Assembly (NCBI GenBank): GCA_947683425.1
Contig: CANTUQ010000076.1
Coordinates: forward strand, 4,836,001 to 4,900,000
Reading direction: 5' to 3'
DNA length: 64,000 nt
DNA from: Excoecaria cochinchinensis
Taxonomy: Eukaryota; Streptophyta; Magnoliopsida; Malpighiales; Euphorbiaceae
Below, piece after piece: positions 1 to 11,579 of the stretch. The notes beneath the pieces were generated by a model. That model was not told the DNA's origin. It ran no database searches and saw only the letters and a program-made list of their open reading frames with translations. How positions within the stretch are numbered: the stretch's first letter is position 1; every line of letters begins with the position of its first letter. The translations under genes were made by a program, and so were the position numbers.

Positions 1-887
1 AATGACTCTAGGAGGTGGCTCTGACAAAAGCTTCAATTTCTCCTGCAACCAAATCTGAAAGAGGAAACAAAGAAAAAATAAAAAATAAAAGCCAAAGAAA
101 ATAGAATAAAAGGCAAAGAAAAGCCACTGGAGTAAGTTGGATTTACTTCAGGCAAAAATTAGGCATAGGGTTGTGTGAAAATCTGAAAGGACGCACTTCC
201 CGCTAAGAAAAGCTAGTGTGAAAATCCACAAGGGACGCACTACCTTTTAAAATAAATGACGTACCTGAAGTAATAAGGGACTTCCAGAGAATGAAGTGGT
301 AGGCCCGGCTCGAACAGAGTCCAAACCCAAGATAGTCTCAGCCAAAATGAGAGGGAAATGGGTCAGCCCGCGATGAAAGTCATCCAGAATTCCAAACAGA
401 CGGGGGTCTTCGAGCAGTTCCTCTGAGGTCATGACTAGATACTTCATCAGGCAAAAAAGGAAGAGGACACTTACGCTGTATGAGGGAATGTTGGAGAATT
501 CATCCATTGCTTTAATCAGAGCTTCCAAAGCAAATACTGGGCCCTGAGGAACTGAACGAGCAGCATCAGAAGGAGCTATACTTAAGGACAGAGCAATATC
601 ACGATTTTGGATCAAACCACAGCGAGGTACGCAGAGCGAGGTACCAGGGGGATACGAACTCCCGACGATAGCAGCAAGTTCTTCAGGCAGGGGGCATATT
701 TCCTGATAGGTGAACCTGAAACATGAAAACGAGGATCCCAGAAGTGGGTCGCAGCCAAAAGCAGGTTGTAGTATATCTTCACTATTCGTAAAAACCTCAG
801 TCCAGAAAGGGGGGCAAGGGTATTGTGCACCCAAATTTGAGCATCGTCTAAGATACGGTGCATTTTGGAAAGAAAAGGAGAATTCAT
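1..887 (-). pseudogene. Antisense extra ORF of T1, DUF7745-like (frameshifted, truncated by window edge)
   Basis: Minus-strand gene, antisense to T1. Exon 1 runs 887 to 265, a GT-AG intron spans 264 to 55 (donor CAG/GTACGT), and exon 2 begins at 54 and leaves the window. Exon 1 encodes about 208 codons: an N-terminal helix region (PLSGLRFLR), the FTYQE..PLPEELAAIVG block, a hydrophobic stretch (VSVLFLFCLMKYL), and the motif LILAET followed by GSPLLLQ. This matches the plant DUF7745 family as I remember it, a transposon-associated relative of the plant mobile domain with no known biochemical activity. One base is missing near 718-720 relative to the T3 copy. The reading frame therefore shifts between DPRFHV and RFTYQE, and the gene is broken. 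A minus-strand TATA-like box (CTATAAAG) lies at 1014-1022. The T3 copy at 31228-32490 fixes the exon structure. Confidence 0.7.
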
Positions 888-1226
888 GGCCTAACAGCTA
901 AAGTCACAGTTGCTAAGGGGAATGAAGGAGGAAAAAAGGAAAAAACTAGAGAAAAGAGCCTTTTATGAAGCTAAAATAAGGAAGAGGCACGAAATCCAAG
1001 AAAAAGGCTGGGCTTTATAGTTTTTGTTTACCGACGGCTAGCCCGTCCCTATAATCAGACGGTGAACCCGTCTGTACTTGTTCACCTGGCAGGTTTGCAT
1101 CGTGCATATCACGCGCATAAATTAGGTAATTAATGAGGGTTAAAAGCGGAATCTGAATAGATAGACGGAATGCCCGTCTGTCGGTACATGAACGGAAAGC
1201 CCGTCGGTACTTAAATTCTATATAAA
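888..1226. promoter_or_regulatory. Bidirectional promoter between the two extra ORFs of T1
   Basis: This gap separates two divergent genes. A minus-strand TATA-like box (CTATAAAG, about 1014-1022) faces the DUF7745-like gene, and TATATAAA at 1219-1226 faces the ATHILA-ORF1-like gene. Between them are two clusters of CpG-rich motifs built on GACGG: about 1031-1080 (ACCGACGGC, GCCCGTCCCT, CAGACGG, CCCGTCTGT) and about 1160-1212 (AGACGG, GCCCGTCTGTCGGT, AGCCCGTCGGTAC). The same motifs flank the LTR TATA boxes and fill the equivalent gap in T3. The promoter role is inferred from position and TATA boxes. Confidence 0.6.
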
Positions 1227-1365
1227 GGTGCAGGTACCGATGGGCTGTCACTTTCTTTCCCTTCTTCTTTGCACCGACGCTTTTCCCTTTGTTTCCAGCG
1301 GTTTCTTTTCATTTTTTTGCACCAGTTGTGAGTCTTTTACTTCTTCTTTGGGTTTCAACTTCCAG

Positions 1366-2030
1366 GTTAGTAAAATCCTTCCATCTTTTGATCATTTTTA
1401 TTTTATTTTATCATGAGTAATGTAATTTAATCTTCTTCTTTCTTCTTTTGAATTAGTATAATTAGTAGCCTTGTTAGTTAATTGAAATATCATTTGTTTA
1501 GTAATAAAATGCATGACTTGAAGCATAAAGTAAATAGCATGCAATTTTTTCTTTTTAATGGGCACAAGATGGATTGACATATATTGTTTAAAAACAATTA
1601 GTGATAAATGTATATTTGTTCCCGAGTTTTTTAGATAAGACATGGCTTTAGAAATGCATGCACATTGGAACCAATGCTAGGAAATAGGAAGCAAAGCAGA
1701 TTTGAGCATGTTGCAATGATTGCTTGGGGCCTGAGGCCTGTCCTTCTTTTTTTTTTTGTTTTTTTATGCAGGAGGTTGGGCACACCCTTGCCGGGGTGAT
1801 GCCCAAATTTTTTTAGCAAATGTGAATATATTGCATTATTGCTTGGGGCCTGAGGCCTGTCCCTTCTTTTTTTGTTTTTTATGCAGGAGGTTGGGCACAC
1901 CCTTGTTGGGGTACTGCCCATAATTTATCTTATTGGTTTAGACACTTTCCCGTTAGAATGCTGCCTCAATTTCTAAGCGAAGTTTCATTTATGTCTATGA
2001 TGCCAAGCTAACTGTTTACCTCATTCGCAG
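1366..2030 (+). other. 5'-UTR intron of the T1 sense extra ORF, with duplicated hairpin segment
   Basis: Donor CAG/GTTAGTAAA at 1366 and acceptor TTCGCAG/G ending at 2030, one base before the ATG. The T3 copy has the same donor and the same acceptor position (30726 to 29932 on the minus strand), so the intron is supported by comparison. Inside, a roughly 90-bp segment occurs twice, at about 1718-1805 and 1840-1921. Each copy has GGGGCCTGAGGCCTGT, a T-tract, ATGCAGGAGG, and an imperfect hairpin from TTGGGCACACCC to GGGGTRNTGCCC. Confidence 0.65.
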
Positions 2031-2031
2031 G

Positions 2032-4044
2032 ATGCCACCGCGACGATATGCTCCTCACGACAAGCCCGAGCCTCAGGCCCCAGGGTGGATGAGTGATGAG
2101 GCTAGACAGAGATATACGGCGCTGGCTCAGGTGCAGTTCCGAGCTAGCCGCTTCATTTCCCGACCATTCCTTGAGGCTCTGGGGATGGCAGATGAGGTTG
2201 ACATTCTGATAGCAGGCGCAGAATGGACAGAGTTTTTGACACCTGCCTTCCAGACTCACCCGAAGATAGTACAGCAGTTTCTTGCCACGTTACAGTATGG
2301 GGGATATCAGAGATCTGACACAGAGGTGGGTGTCATACAGTTTTGGATCGAGGGCCATCATTATAGTATTACCCGTCAGCGGTTCATAGAGGCCATGGGG
2401 CTTCCGTTCGGGCAGGATGTCATAGCGCCTCAGAGGTCAATTAGATGTCAGCATTGGGCAGTTATCGCCTTGTCGGGAGTGCCATATGATCATGATATGG
2501 CAAAGAGCACGGTACTCTCATCACAGACCTTGCGATATGTTCACAGAGTCTTATCCAGCTCATATTTAGGATGAGGTGGTAACCCAGGATCTCTCAATGC
2601 CGCATAGATTTGGAGCTTATGGGCCATGGTGGCAGGCCAGAGACTTAACATCAGCCATGAGATATTGGTCAACCTGGTGAGGGTATTTAGGGGGACAGCC
2701 CCTGTAGTGTATGTTGGGGGAGTTATTACCAGATTGCTTTTGAGTTTGGGAGTTTGTCCAAACATCCTGGGGCGTGCTTTGGATGAGAGCATTTATGTGG
2801 ATGCTCCGGCAGCTATCACTATAGCTATGATAGTACCGATACCGGGCCAGCCAGAGGCGTATAGGCTTCGTACTGTGCATGAGACCAGACGTGCATTCAG
2901 CTTGCCCTCGCTAGAGCCAGTGGAGGAGCAGCCTCAGATGGAGGAGCAACCTCAGATGGAGCAGCCCCATATGTAGCAGCCTCAGATGGAGCACCAGCCT
3001 CCCGAGCCTCAGCAGCACCAGGAGGAGCATCCGGGTATGCCCTTTGACATGGGGATCGAGTTCACCATGGATGAGCTATTCGCTACTCCTTCAGGGCAGA
3101 GAGTACAGAGTCCCACTCCGCCTCCGCTATCGAGAGTACATCGGACTGCTCCCCGAGCCCATGTGAGGTTCAGTCCATATGCTAGGGAAGGGGATCCGGG
3201 GGCATCTACTTCTACAGCTCCACCTCCAGAGCCGGCACAAGAGTCAGCTCCCCCTCCATCCTCATCATCGGCTGTCCCAGCGCAGCCAGATTTTGCTGCA
3301 CTACTGGCTTCTAGCTTCACGTCCTTTGAGCACAGGTAGGAGGAGAGAGATAGGGCCCTTCTAGATCACCTCGGGGAGCGAGATAGAGTCATATTAGAGC
3401 GGCTGGATCAGCAGCAGAGTATTATTCAAGAGCAGGGGAGGCTCATTGACTTTTTGAGGCAGGAGCAGGAGAGGCTTGTGGCTCAGTTGAGGCAGGAGAT
3501 GAGGACCTCCCAGAATGGGGTAGCCCAGAGGATGGATGCGTCCTTACAGATCATGGATGAGTCGATTGAGGCTCTCAGGTTCAGGATTCAGGTTCTAGAG
3601 GGTGCCATACCCCCCATTGCCCAGTCTCTTCGGGAGTTCAGGGAGCATACTGAGGATAGGCTGAAGAGTATGGGGACCGCCTCCACAGATCAGGCCCTCT
3701 ACCTGGGCGACGCTTTTAGAGAGTTAGGGGGAGTCATCATTGATACGTTGCAGTTCATAATAGTATATGCACAACCTTTCCCAGATGGGTTTGCTCAGGT
3801 CCAGTTCCAGCAGCAGGATCCAGCGAGAGCACAGCCATTATCAGTACTAGTGGCAGTACCTCCTAGATACCAGCGACAGGCCAGAGCCTCAACTGCTCAG
3901 TGGGCCGGACCATCAGTCCCTCCTAGTCAGCCATCTGTTCCAGATGCGGGACCCTCTGCCTCTTCATCTCGGTCTCAGACAGTTCATATATCAGATGATG
4001 ATGATGATCCGGAGGAGGAGCTTTCAGACTATCCACCCCTATAG
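2032..4044 (+). pseudogene. Sense extra ORF of T1, ATHILA ORF1-like (nonsense-mutated)
   Basis: One continuous reading frame of 670 codons, broken only by stops: TGA at 2572, TAG at 2605, 2974 and 3337, with no indel. Residues 1-310 resemble the Arabidopsis retrotransposon ORF-1 (ATHILA) family: RPFLEALGMADEVDIL, the SITRQRFIEAMGLP block, LRYVHRVLSSSYLG, ISHEILVNLVRVFRGTAP and VGGVITRLLLSLG. Next come a Q/P/E-rich linker (about 300-430), a predicted coiled coil (about 440-560, rich in RQEQERL-type heptads) and an acidic tail (DDDDDPEEELSDYPPL). The function is unknown; the family is associated with retrotransposons. Start choice: the ATG follows the 5'-UTR intron acceptor by one base and is conserved in T3. 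At 3337 the T3 copy has CAG. Likely transcribed from TATATAAA at 1219. Confidence 0.7.
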
Positions 4045-4478
4045 CCCTTCAGGGAGTCATGATATCATTTTTGTATTTTATATTATCATGCTTACATTAC
4101 ATTGTATAAAATTTAACTTTTTAGTGGAAAAACATTTATGGCTAGCCTGTTAAATTTGCATTTTCTTCGTGATTTAACTCTTTAAAAAAAAAAGAAAGAG
4201 AAAAAGGGATAATTAATCATATGATAAAAAGGAAGATTAATCATTAAAGATGTTCACCAATTTACAGTCAAATTAATTGGTACGAGGATTAACGAGGATC
4301 TCTTGTAATACAGGAACGTGGTTTTACACCAATTCAAAATTGACCAACAGTCAAAAAGGAGAATAAACAGTTCAAGCATCATGTCCTTTGAGATCACATG
4401 AAATCAAAAGATCATAATTATACTTCGAGGGCAGGATGAAGCCGCCAAATCGAAACACACAGTTCAGAAGAATGCCCC
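4045..4478. other. T1 3' untranslated spacer
   Basis: AT-rich sequence between the end of the sense extra ORF and the tandem repeats. I see no ORF, RNA or recognisable signal. Confidence 0.5.
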
Positions 4479-4843
4479 GCTCAGGAGAGCAATGATCCGC
4501 GCTTTGTAAGTCTGGAATAGACTCGGTGCAGCTCAGGAGAGCAATGATCCGGGCTTTATAAGTCTGGAATAGACTCAGAGCAGCTCAGGAGAGCAATGAT
4601 CCGCGCTTTGTAAGTTTGGAATAGACTCAGTGCAGCTCAAGAGAGCAATGATCCGCGCTTTGTAAGTCTGGAATAGACTCGGTGCAGCTCAAGAGAGCAA
4701 TCATCCGTGTTTTGTAAGTCTGGAGAAGACTCGGTACAGCTCAGGAGAGCCATCATCAGCACTTTGTAAAGTCTTGAGTAGACTCGGTGTAGCTCAGGAG
4801 GGCAAACTTCACGTTTTGCAAGTCCGGAACCGACTCGACGCAT
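4479..4843 (+). repeat. 52-bp tandem repeat in the T1 3' UTR (7 units)
   Basis: Units start with GCTCAGGAGAGCAATGATCC at about 4479, 4531, 4583, 4635, 4687, 4739 and 4792. The period is 52 bp, with 53 bp between the last two. T3 has an unrelated 73-bp array at the same place between the sense extra ORF and the PPT. Tandem arrays in the hypervariable 3' UTR of Tat/Ogre elements are a known source of plant satellites. Confidence 0.9.
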
Positions 4844-4944
4844 CACCACTTCCCCGAGAAAAGGTAAGGACTGCCTCAGGTATGCGTTTTGTTCCTTTCT
4901 TCTCTGAATTTTGGCTCATCTAAGCACTAGTGCGCGAGTTTCCC

Positions 4945-4960
4945 CAAAATTGGGGGCAAC
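4945..4960 (+). other. Polypurine tract of T1
   Basis: AAAATTGGGGGCAAC directly precedes the LTR start TGTAAACACC. The same tract in reverse complement precedes the T3 3' LTR (18703-18720). It would prime plus-strand cDNA synthesis. Confidence 0.8.
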
Positions 4961-6757
4961 TGTAAACACCGGGTCTTGAGGTAGTGCAGGTCAGAGTTAC
5001 TCGATGAAGAGATCAACGTTGGTTTTCGGATAAATGGGTGAAATTCGGAGGTTTTCGTCTTTCATGTTTCGCGAAGATTAAAATCTTTGTCTTTAGCATG
5101 GAGTTTTAATAGAGTTTGATAAATTTTGTTTGAAATTGAGAATTTTGCTCCACAGACGGGATTCCCGTCTGTATAGAGGCGCCCGTCCCTACTTGGGGTG
5201 ATCCCCGTCTCTAGGCATAGTGGGGACGGACGCGTGGCGGTATAGGGATGCCCGTCCCTAGTACCGCGCCCCGTCTGTAGTTGGTTTTCCGCTTATGCCC
5301 TTAGCAGGGATGGCCATCAGTATCTGCAGGGAAGCCCGTCGGTACGTTAACTGATCAAATCACGCCGGATTGGATAAAATTTAATCTCTTTTTCTTCAAA
5401 ATGGGGATAAGATTTATTAAAAATTTGAATTTTAAAGTCCTTTTAAAATTCAAACTTTAGGTTGAGGCTTATCTGAATTATTTCCTAAAATCTTATAAAT
5501 AGTGGATTAAATTCCATTTTTAGGGGTTAGAAGTTTTGAGAATTTTTGGTGAGAAAAGTGATTATTTTTTATATGAAAAGTTCTTTGAAGAAAATTTATT
5601 AATTTTCTTCGAGAGATTGTTTTTATAAAAAGGGTTTTGTGAGCAATTTACTCAAAAAAGTTTATAAAATCTCTGTTCATTTGCAGAATTTTATTTGATA
5701 AAATTTCTTCCAATTAATTGATTCCTCCAAATTTTTCTTACAAATTTAGCCAAATTGAGGTAACGAAATTCATTCGTTTCCATTAATACAGCTAATTCAA
5801 ACACTCAATTGCTATCAGATTTTCAAGGGAAGAAAAATATAAATCTTCTTTCTCTGATTTTTTTTACTTGATTCTTGCGAAGCATACGGGAATCAAAATC
5901 ATTCGACATTCACCCTAAAAGGTAAAATCCGAGGGTAAACATTCTGGACTAATATTTGTATAATTGTATTTGATTTATATTAATTATATATATATATTTT
6001 ATTATTCTATTTTATAATCTTTTACAAAGAACTGAAAGTTTTTCTCTTCTAATTGTTTCCCCATACTAGGGACGGCCGCTCGCACAGTACAGGGGGCCGT
6101 CCCTAGGCAAACTCTCATGTTTTTAATTTATAAATTTTATCTTTCAACTCATTTCTGTTAGAATTTCTCGTTCTTTTATTTTTATTTTTATCCAAGCTTT
6201 TGATGCTAACGTGTTTATCCCTATGAGTTATTTTTTGACCATTTAGAGTTGGAGTTCTGAAAGATGGGGGTTGCATCAGTCTGATGACTTCCACTCGGGT
6301 TCTTTCGTTACCCTTATCTTTTATTCATGTTATTATGGAAATGGTTTTAATGTCGTTAAAGGAAAAAAGGCCAAAAGATTTCTAACAGTTAACTTTGGGA
6401 TGTTCTCATAAGTTGTGGACCAATGTCCCGTTTTAGCCAATAAAATTGACGCTTCATGAAAAATCACTTTTTGTAATAAAATATGCATGGTAAGACCAAT
6501 GTCCTCATCCCAATGAATACCCCATTTTATGCATGTGTTGTACTTTTACAAATGGGAGTTGTATTCCGCTCCTGGTGTTATTGTAATATATTTTTTAATG
6601 CCTTATTTTGATTTTTACTTCCATTTATTGCTTTTGACGTGAATGACTGCGCCTTAATTAAATGCATCGTATGGAAAGTTGGTGAAATAATAAAATTCAA
6701 AACTTAATTATAATATTGATCAAGGTATAAATAAATGAGAAGTCCCGAACTCACTCT
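4961..6757 (+). repeat. T1 3' LTR, left part (U3 and leader)
   Basis: Begins TGTAAACACCGGGTC and is continuous with 14115-14445 once N1 is removed, giving an LTR of about 2.1 kb. It contains the motif cluster at 5152-5344, TATA at 5493, a possible splice donor at 5922, and a perfect 12-bp inverted repeat (CTAGGGACGGCC, arms 6066-6077 and 6095-6106). Homologous to T2 in reverse orientation. Confidence 0.85.
5152..5500 (+). promoter_or_regulatory. T1 LTR promoter: GACGGGC motif cluster and TATA box
   Basis: About nine CpG-rich motifs occur at 5152-5344 (AGACGGG, TCCCGTCTGT, GCCCGTCCCT, CCCCGTCTCT, GGGGACGGAC, GCCCGTCCCTAG, CCCCGTCTGTAG, GCCCGTCGGTAC). They lie about 150 bp upstream of TTATAAATAG at 5493-5500. 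T2 and T3 LTRs keep the same order, cluster then TATA, so the promoter call is comparative. Confidence 0.6.
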
Positions 6758-7816
6758 TGTAACACCCCCATCGCCGTCCCCGTTGGAAGGACGCCGACAG
6801 ACGCGCTACACGACGCTCACATATACAGATATACAAATGCTCAATGCGGAAGCATACATTCATATCTATAAACTTACGTTAAGAAGTAGACTGAAACAGA
6901 CATAATACAATACACGTTACAAGCATCATTATGCTGAACCACATACTATATCACATGGGTAAACCTACTTGGGTAACAAATAATAACATCTTACCGGGTG
7001 GAGTCACAAGAGTTTTACACATGCGATTGACATAACTAAGCACCCATGCATTAACGGAAAATCCATTCACATGCAAAACAGTTATCAAGCAGTAATGCAC
7101 CCGACCATCATGTTAAGCATATTAGTATCTCACATATCTTTATCATACCATTCATACACTAACTAAAATCCAAGGTACAAAATCCAAAGCATCATATTAC
7201 CGCTGCGCAACTCTAATATATATTAAGCATCATGCAAAAACACTCTAATAACGGAGACTGAAGGCATAACCACTTAGTATTACATTCATATCATCATCAT
7301 GCAGAAAGTACAGTTAAACATCACATACTTACCATCACAAATGCTTCGGTTCACATGCTAATATATATAACAAAACTATGCTGAAGCCATATACTTAAAT
7401 ACATCAATTCGAATCATTTCAAAGCATTCAGAAACTTATAACAAATCACATGACAAGTACGGATAATCATGTTAGATATTAAATCATGCTTACTTAAAAC
7501 AGACATACATTCTGAAGCCCATAATCACAGTCATATACATATAAACTGATTCCTGAAGTCATTATCATGCTCATACGGATATCACATTCTGATGGTTATT
7601 TCAAAATAACCAAGATAATACGCAAAGGCTTAAAATATAATCCATATAAATATGCTCATATAATAAAGCCATACAATCAATATTTCATAATCATATTCAT
7701 TCAGAAATAATCCGATATACATTATATCGATGTACTCATTCAGATAATCCATTTATAGCCAAATCAGATCAGAGCAGTTCAAATAAACATTCAAGGAACA
7801 CCTGCTGACTCTAGGT

Positions 7817-8053
7817 AGTGGATAACGATTGTACAGACAGTACTTTATGGGTACGAGCCGATTACAGACAGTACGTTACGGGTACGAATCGATTAAACCA
7901 TTATACTTTAACTTTCACAGATATTTTCAAAAGGGACCTTAAACAAGATCCAATACAGAAAAGGGTTCGTGAGGAACCAAACGGGGACCTGATCAGGGTC
8001 CAAATCATTCAAAGGGCGCTGCAGCTACATAAGACTCTATTAGGCATGCCTAA
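7817..8053 (-). repeat. N1 hairpin cassette with 14-bp palindrome (3' LTR copy)
   Basis: A run of short imperfect inverted repeats with different stems: GTACGTTACGGGTAC, GGACCTTAAACAAGATCC, GGGTTCGTGAGGAACC and GGACCTGATCAGGGTCC. These are followed by GCTGCAGCT and the perfect palindrome TTAGGCATGCCTAA (8040-8053), then CTATCCACTT. N2 and N3 share several of these stems; N4, N5, N6 and N7 have other stems at the same place. Confidence 0.7.
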
Positions 8054-8983
8054 CTATCCACTTACTTGACTCTAGCAGGTTATGCGTAAAACAATTCACA
8101 TTTCAAATCACACAATGCATATATAATCAGCATGCATAAACAGAGAACGAAAGACATTTAAATATCCTCATAAAGTTGATCACAAATCATACAATTTTCT
8201 TTGCAAAACATAACACAGTCAATACACTTTAACATTAAACACTGTTCTAAAGCATGTCAAGAATCAGGTATAGAATCACTACCATGCCAATGATTATCAA
8301 TACAAAATCCTAATCATGCGTTGGGTGAGAATAACTAAGTATAAAGCATGCATAATTCAACTTACATTTAGACATAACTCATTGAATTCAAAGGCTAAAG
8401 CATAACAATGCATTCAGACATCAACCGTATTATTCCACTAAATATAGTATAGCATAGTATCAACCATGCCTCCTACAAGTCATATTCAAAAGCATGCAAT
8501 ACTCCAATCAATAACATTCTAGCATTACTCATCATAGTAAAGTATATCAGGAACACATGAGAAATCATATTAGGCCAATGACTAAAATACATTGTCTACA
8601 TCGTGAACCTGTACCATATACTCTTAAGCATGGCATGATATTCTTAGAGGAGAAACAGACTAAAGCTATGATCACCTAATTTACATTAAGATAAAACATG
8701 TTTGGGACTAAACAATCAGAAGGTTAGCATTCATGAATCCTTCGTATTTTACCGTCATTTAACAGTATCACTATAATCCAAAACCTATTCCAAAATACCA
8801 CAGTAACTTATCATAGATAACATGTTATTAATACCAACTAAATTGGAATAATCAGTCATACCGTCAAGATAATATAACACATAGTAGAGGAAAATACCAT
8901 GAAAAGCTTTTGGAAACCATTTTATAAAAACTGGTCGCTTGGGGAAAGAAAAACAGAAGCAAAGCAGAAGAGTCGGAAGACCT

Positions 8984-9187
8984 GAGCAACCTTCACGTCA
9001 CGTGAAGGTTGCTCACGTCGCGTGAGCATAGCTCACGCCTCGTGAGCATTGCTCACGTCGCGTGAGCATAGCTCATGCCTAGTGAGCAATTGCTCACGTC
9101 GTGAGCATAGCTCACGTAGCTTGAGCTTTGCTCACCTAGCATGAGCATGGCACACGTCACGTGAGCATAGCTCACGTCGCGTGAGCC
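8984..9187 (-). repeat. N1 palindromic CpG-rich array (3' LTR copy)
   Basis: About ten units of roughly 20 bp built on GCTCACG-N3-CGTGAGC (for example GCTCACGTCGCGTGAGC). Each is an inverted repeat. The array is strikingly GC/CpG-rich inside an AT-rich LTR. It lies about 1.05-1.26 kb from the LTR 5' end, like the arrays of the other N families. Confidence 0.85.
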
Positions 9188-10243
9188 GCTTCCTTCTTCT
9201 TTGCCGCTATCGCAAACCTACAGATTTCCCATCGTTTTCTCAGAAATTCTTTCTAAAACCACTCAGAATTCATATCACCTTTCAATCGATGTCCCAAACA
9301 ACATAAACGACATACTTGTAACTTGATTCAATAACCAAATCAACCAAAATCATGCATCGACATATTTAATTCCTTCTAGAACATAAACCATAACAAATAA
9401 CAGTAAATTCCAAAATCCAAACACAGTACTTCCAATTTAATCCTATTAATGCATTACTAACACATTTACTCACATACTCATGCATATACACATTTCAAAA
9501 CATAACAAATTCCAGAAATTAGATAATATAAACACATTTATAAGCCTAGTGAGAAATAGGGCAGAGATAGGAACACATAAACTCTTTAAACATTGCATGC
9601 AATCAAAACACTCCCAACCTGGAAATGACGATCCAAAAATCAAGCTTCAGAATCAATCCTCAATCCTTTCCTTGCCTTTACTGTGCTCTTCCTTACAATC
9701 CAATGCTTGCACAAATAAGAAACCACACAATCCTTAGCCAAACCCTAACTTAACCAAAACCAGGAAAAAGAAGAAGGAGAAGAAGAACAGTACGTTAACT
9801 CCAACTTACCTCTTCAAAGCTAACCCAAAAGTCAACCAAGCCGAACACAACTCCAAGCCCAGGGGAAACGAAAGGAAAAGCAGAGAAGGGAGAAGAGAAG
9901 AAGAAGAAACGTGAGAGGAGGGGACGAACGGGAATGCAATCTCTCTGTTCCCTCTCTCTGCCTCTTTCTTTTCTTCCTTTCCCCATTCAATGCCCACCTA
10001 ACACCCACATGGCAGCTCCCAATAGGACCACACAGTCCACTCAACTTTTCCAAACCAAAAATGCTCTTAAGTCCTTAAACAAATAACACTTCACTCACTT
10101 ACACATTTCTTTCCTTACAAACTTAATTATCTTTTCAATTAGGTCCTTAACACTCCAAATTTCTCAAGCACAAATTACTCAAATACCCTTCCGATCCCGA
10201 CTTAGCATGCACAATCCGACTAGGGCCATTTTGGGGTGTGACA

Positions 10244-10262
10244 ACTCTTCCCTCCTAAAAGA
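10244..10262 (-). other. N1 polypurine tract
   Basis: On the minus strand CTTTTAGGAGGGAAGAGTT abuts the LTR start TGTCACACCCC. Immediately upstream is AATTTCGAGGACGAAATTC, a block I know from the 3' end of Tekay-type pol genes. Confidence 0.75.
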
Positions 10263-10321
10263 ATTTCGTCCTCGAAATTCACAGTGAAACACTTACATCC
10301 ACAAACTCAAACAAACAAAAC

Positions 10322-10903
10322 TTACTTAAACAAAAGCTTGCAATGCAGCTTACCAGAAGAACCTGCAGTCTCCTTCGAATTCTTGCTAGACGCTACAAAC
10401 TCTGCAGGCACTCGAGAAGATCTGGGCAAATCCTCCACATCCTTTCTAGCTTGCCCAGCTAGACTCTCACTCATCTTCTTAGGACAACCGGCAATCCGAT
10501 GTTCCATACTGCCACACCTGAAACAAGCACCTGATAGCTTTCGACATTGGCCACGATGTCGCTTCTGGCAGTGCTGACAACTTGATGGTACCCACTTCCT
10601 ACACTTGTTCCCATGTTGCTTCTGACATTGTTGATACACTGAAGGTTCTCGAACCCTCTTCCCTGCTGATACTTCACTAACCGATCCTTTTCTCTTCTGA
10701 GGTGCATACTGAACAAATTCTCGAGAAGCCCGAGTAGCAGTCAATCTGTCCAAAATCCGAATCAACCCTTGCACTAAAACCCTATCATCAGAAACACGAC
10801 CAGAATCTTTAACTGGAGGACGCTCGGAAACATTCTAATCAGCACTAATTCGATTCACACTTTCTGTTGTCTCGCCCACATTCTCACTAGGATCAGACTC
10901 CAT
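10322..10903 (-). pseudogene. N1 gag remnant with zinc knuckles
   Basis: ATG at 10903 starts a frame opening MESDPSENVGETTESVN, equivalent to the N5 gag start (55474). A TAG follows about 22 codons later, and the frame then continues to 10322. Compared with N5, the central capsid-like region (the SEMAEFWLQRME...WW segment) is deleted. The C-terminal part keeps CX2CX3HX3C (CQHCQKRHRGQC) and CX2CX4HX4C (CFRCGSMEHRIAGC) zinc knuckles, the first preceded by a degenerate duplicate. Gag would bind element RNA in particles; without the capsid region this copy cannot assemble alone. A GTAAG donor-like site follows the last conserved codons (GSSG), as in N5. Confidence 0.7.
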
Positions 10904-11014
10904 CTAGACATGACACAAAACAAGACGCATCTGCATTAGGCCACGACACAAAACCGACTCTTATGCAAAGACTCAACACCTAACAAACAACACACCCAGA
11001 ACCATCAAACCTGG

Positions 11015-11026
11015 GCTCTGATACCA
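11015..11026 (-). other. N1 primer binding site (initiator Met tRNA)
   Basis: The minus strand reads TGGTATCAGAGC, the standard complement of the 3' end of plant initiator tRNA-Met, five bases inside the 5' LTR. This fixes N1 as minus-strand. Confidence 0.85.
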
Positions 11027-11579
11027 CTAACTGTAACACCCCCATCGCCATCCCCGTTGGAAGGACGCCGACGGACGCGCTACACGACGCTCACATATAA
11101 AGATATACACATGCACAATGCGGAAGCATACATTCATATCTATAAACTTACGTTAAGAAGTAGACTGAAACAGACATAATACAATACACGTTACAAGCAT
11201 CATTATGCTGAACCACATACTATATCACATGGGTAAACCTACTTGGGTAACAAATAATAACATCTTACCGGGTGGAGTCACAAGAGTTTTACACATGCGA
11301 TTGACATAACTAAGCACCCATGCATTAACGGAAAATCCATTCACATGCAAAACAGTTATCAAGCAGTAATGCACCCGACCATCATGTTAAGCATATTAGT
11401 ATCTCACATATCTTTATCATACCATTCATACACTAACTAAAATCTAAGGTACAAAATCCAAAGCATCATATTACCGCTGCGCAACTCTAATATATATTAA
11501 GCATCATGCAAAAACACTCTAATAGCGGAGACTGAAGGCATAACCACTTAGTATTACATTCATATCATCATCATGTAGA

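Larger units (their letters stand above)
6758..10243 (-). repeat. N1 3' LTR (full length)
   Basis: 3486 bp with inverted termini TGTNACACCCC. On the plus strand it reads TGTAACACCCCCATC...TTGGGGTGTGACA. It contains the hairpin cassette (7817-8053) and the palindromic array (8984-9187). Small ORFs within it are not genes: they are antisense to the element and track the repeat structure. Confidence 0.85.

Noticed and set aside
7818..8069. 83-codon ORF repeated almost identically at 11684-11935
   Set aside because: It lies in both LTRs of N1, antisense to the element, and follows the hairpin cassette. Its conservation is just that of the LTR pair.
8984..9187. Regular palindromic repeats resembling a CRISPR array
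   Set aside because: Units are contiguous, lie in a plant LTR and are duplicated in both LTRs. There are no unique spacers of constant length and no cas genes.
11015..11026. tRNA-like sequence
   Set aside because: Only the 12 bases complementary to the initiator tRNA 3' end are present; this is a primer binding site, not a tRNA gene.
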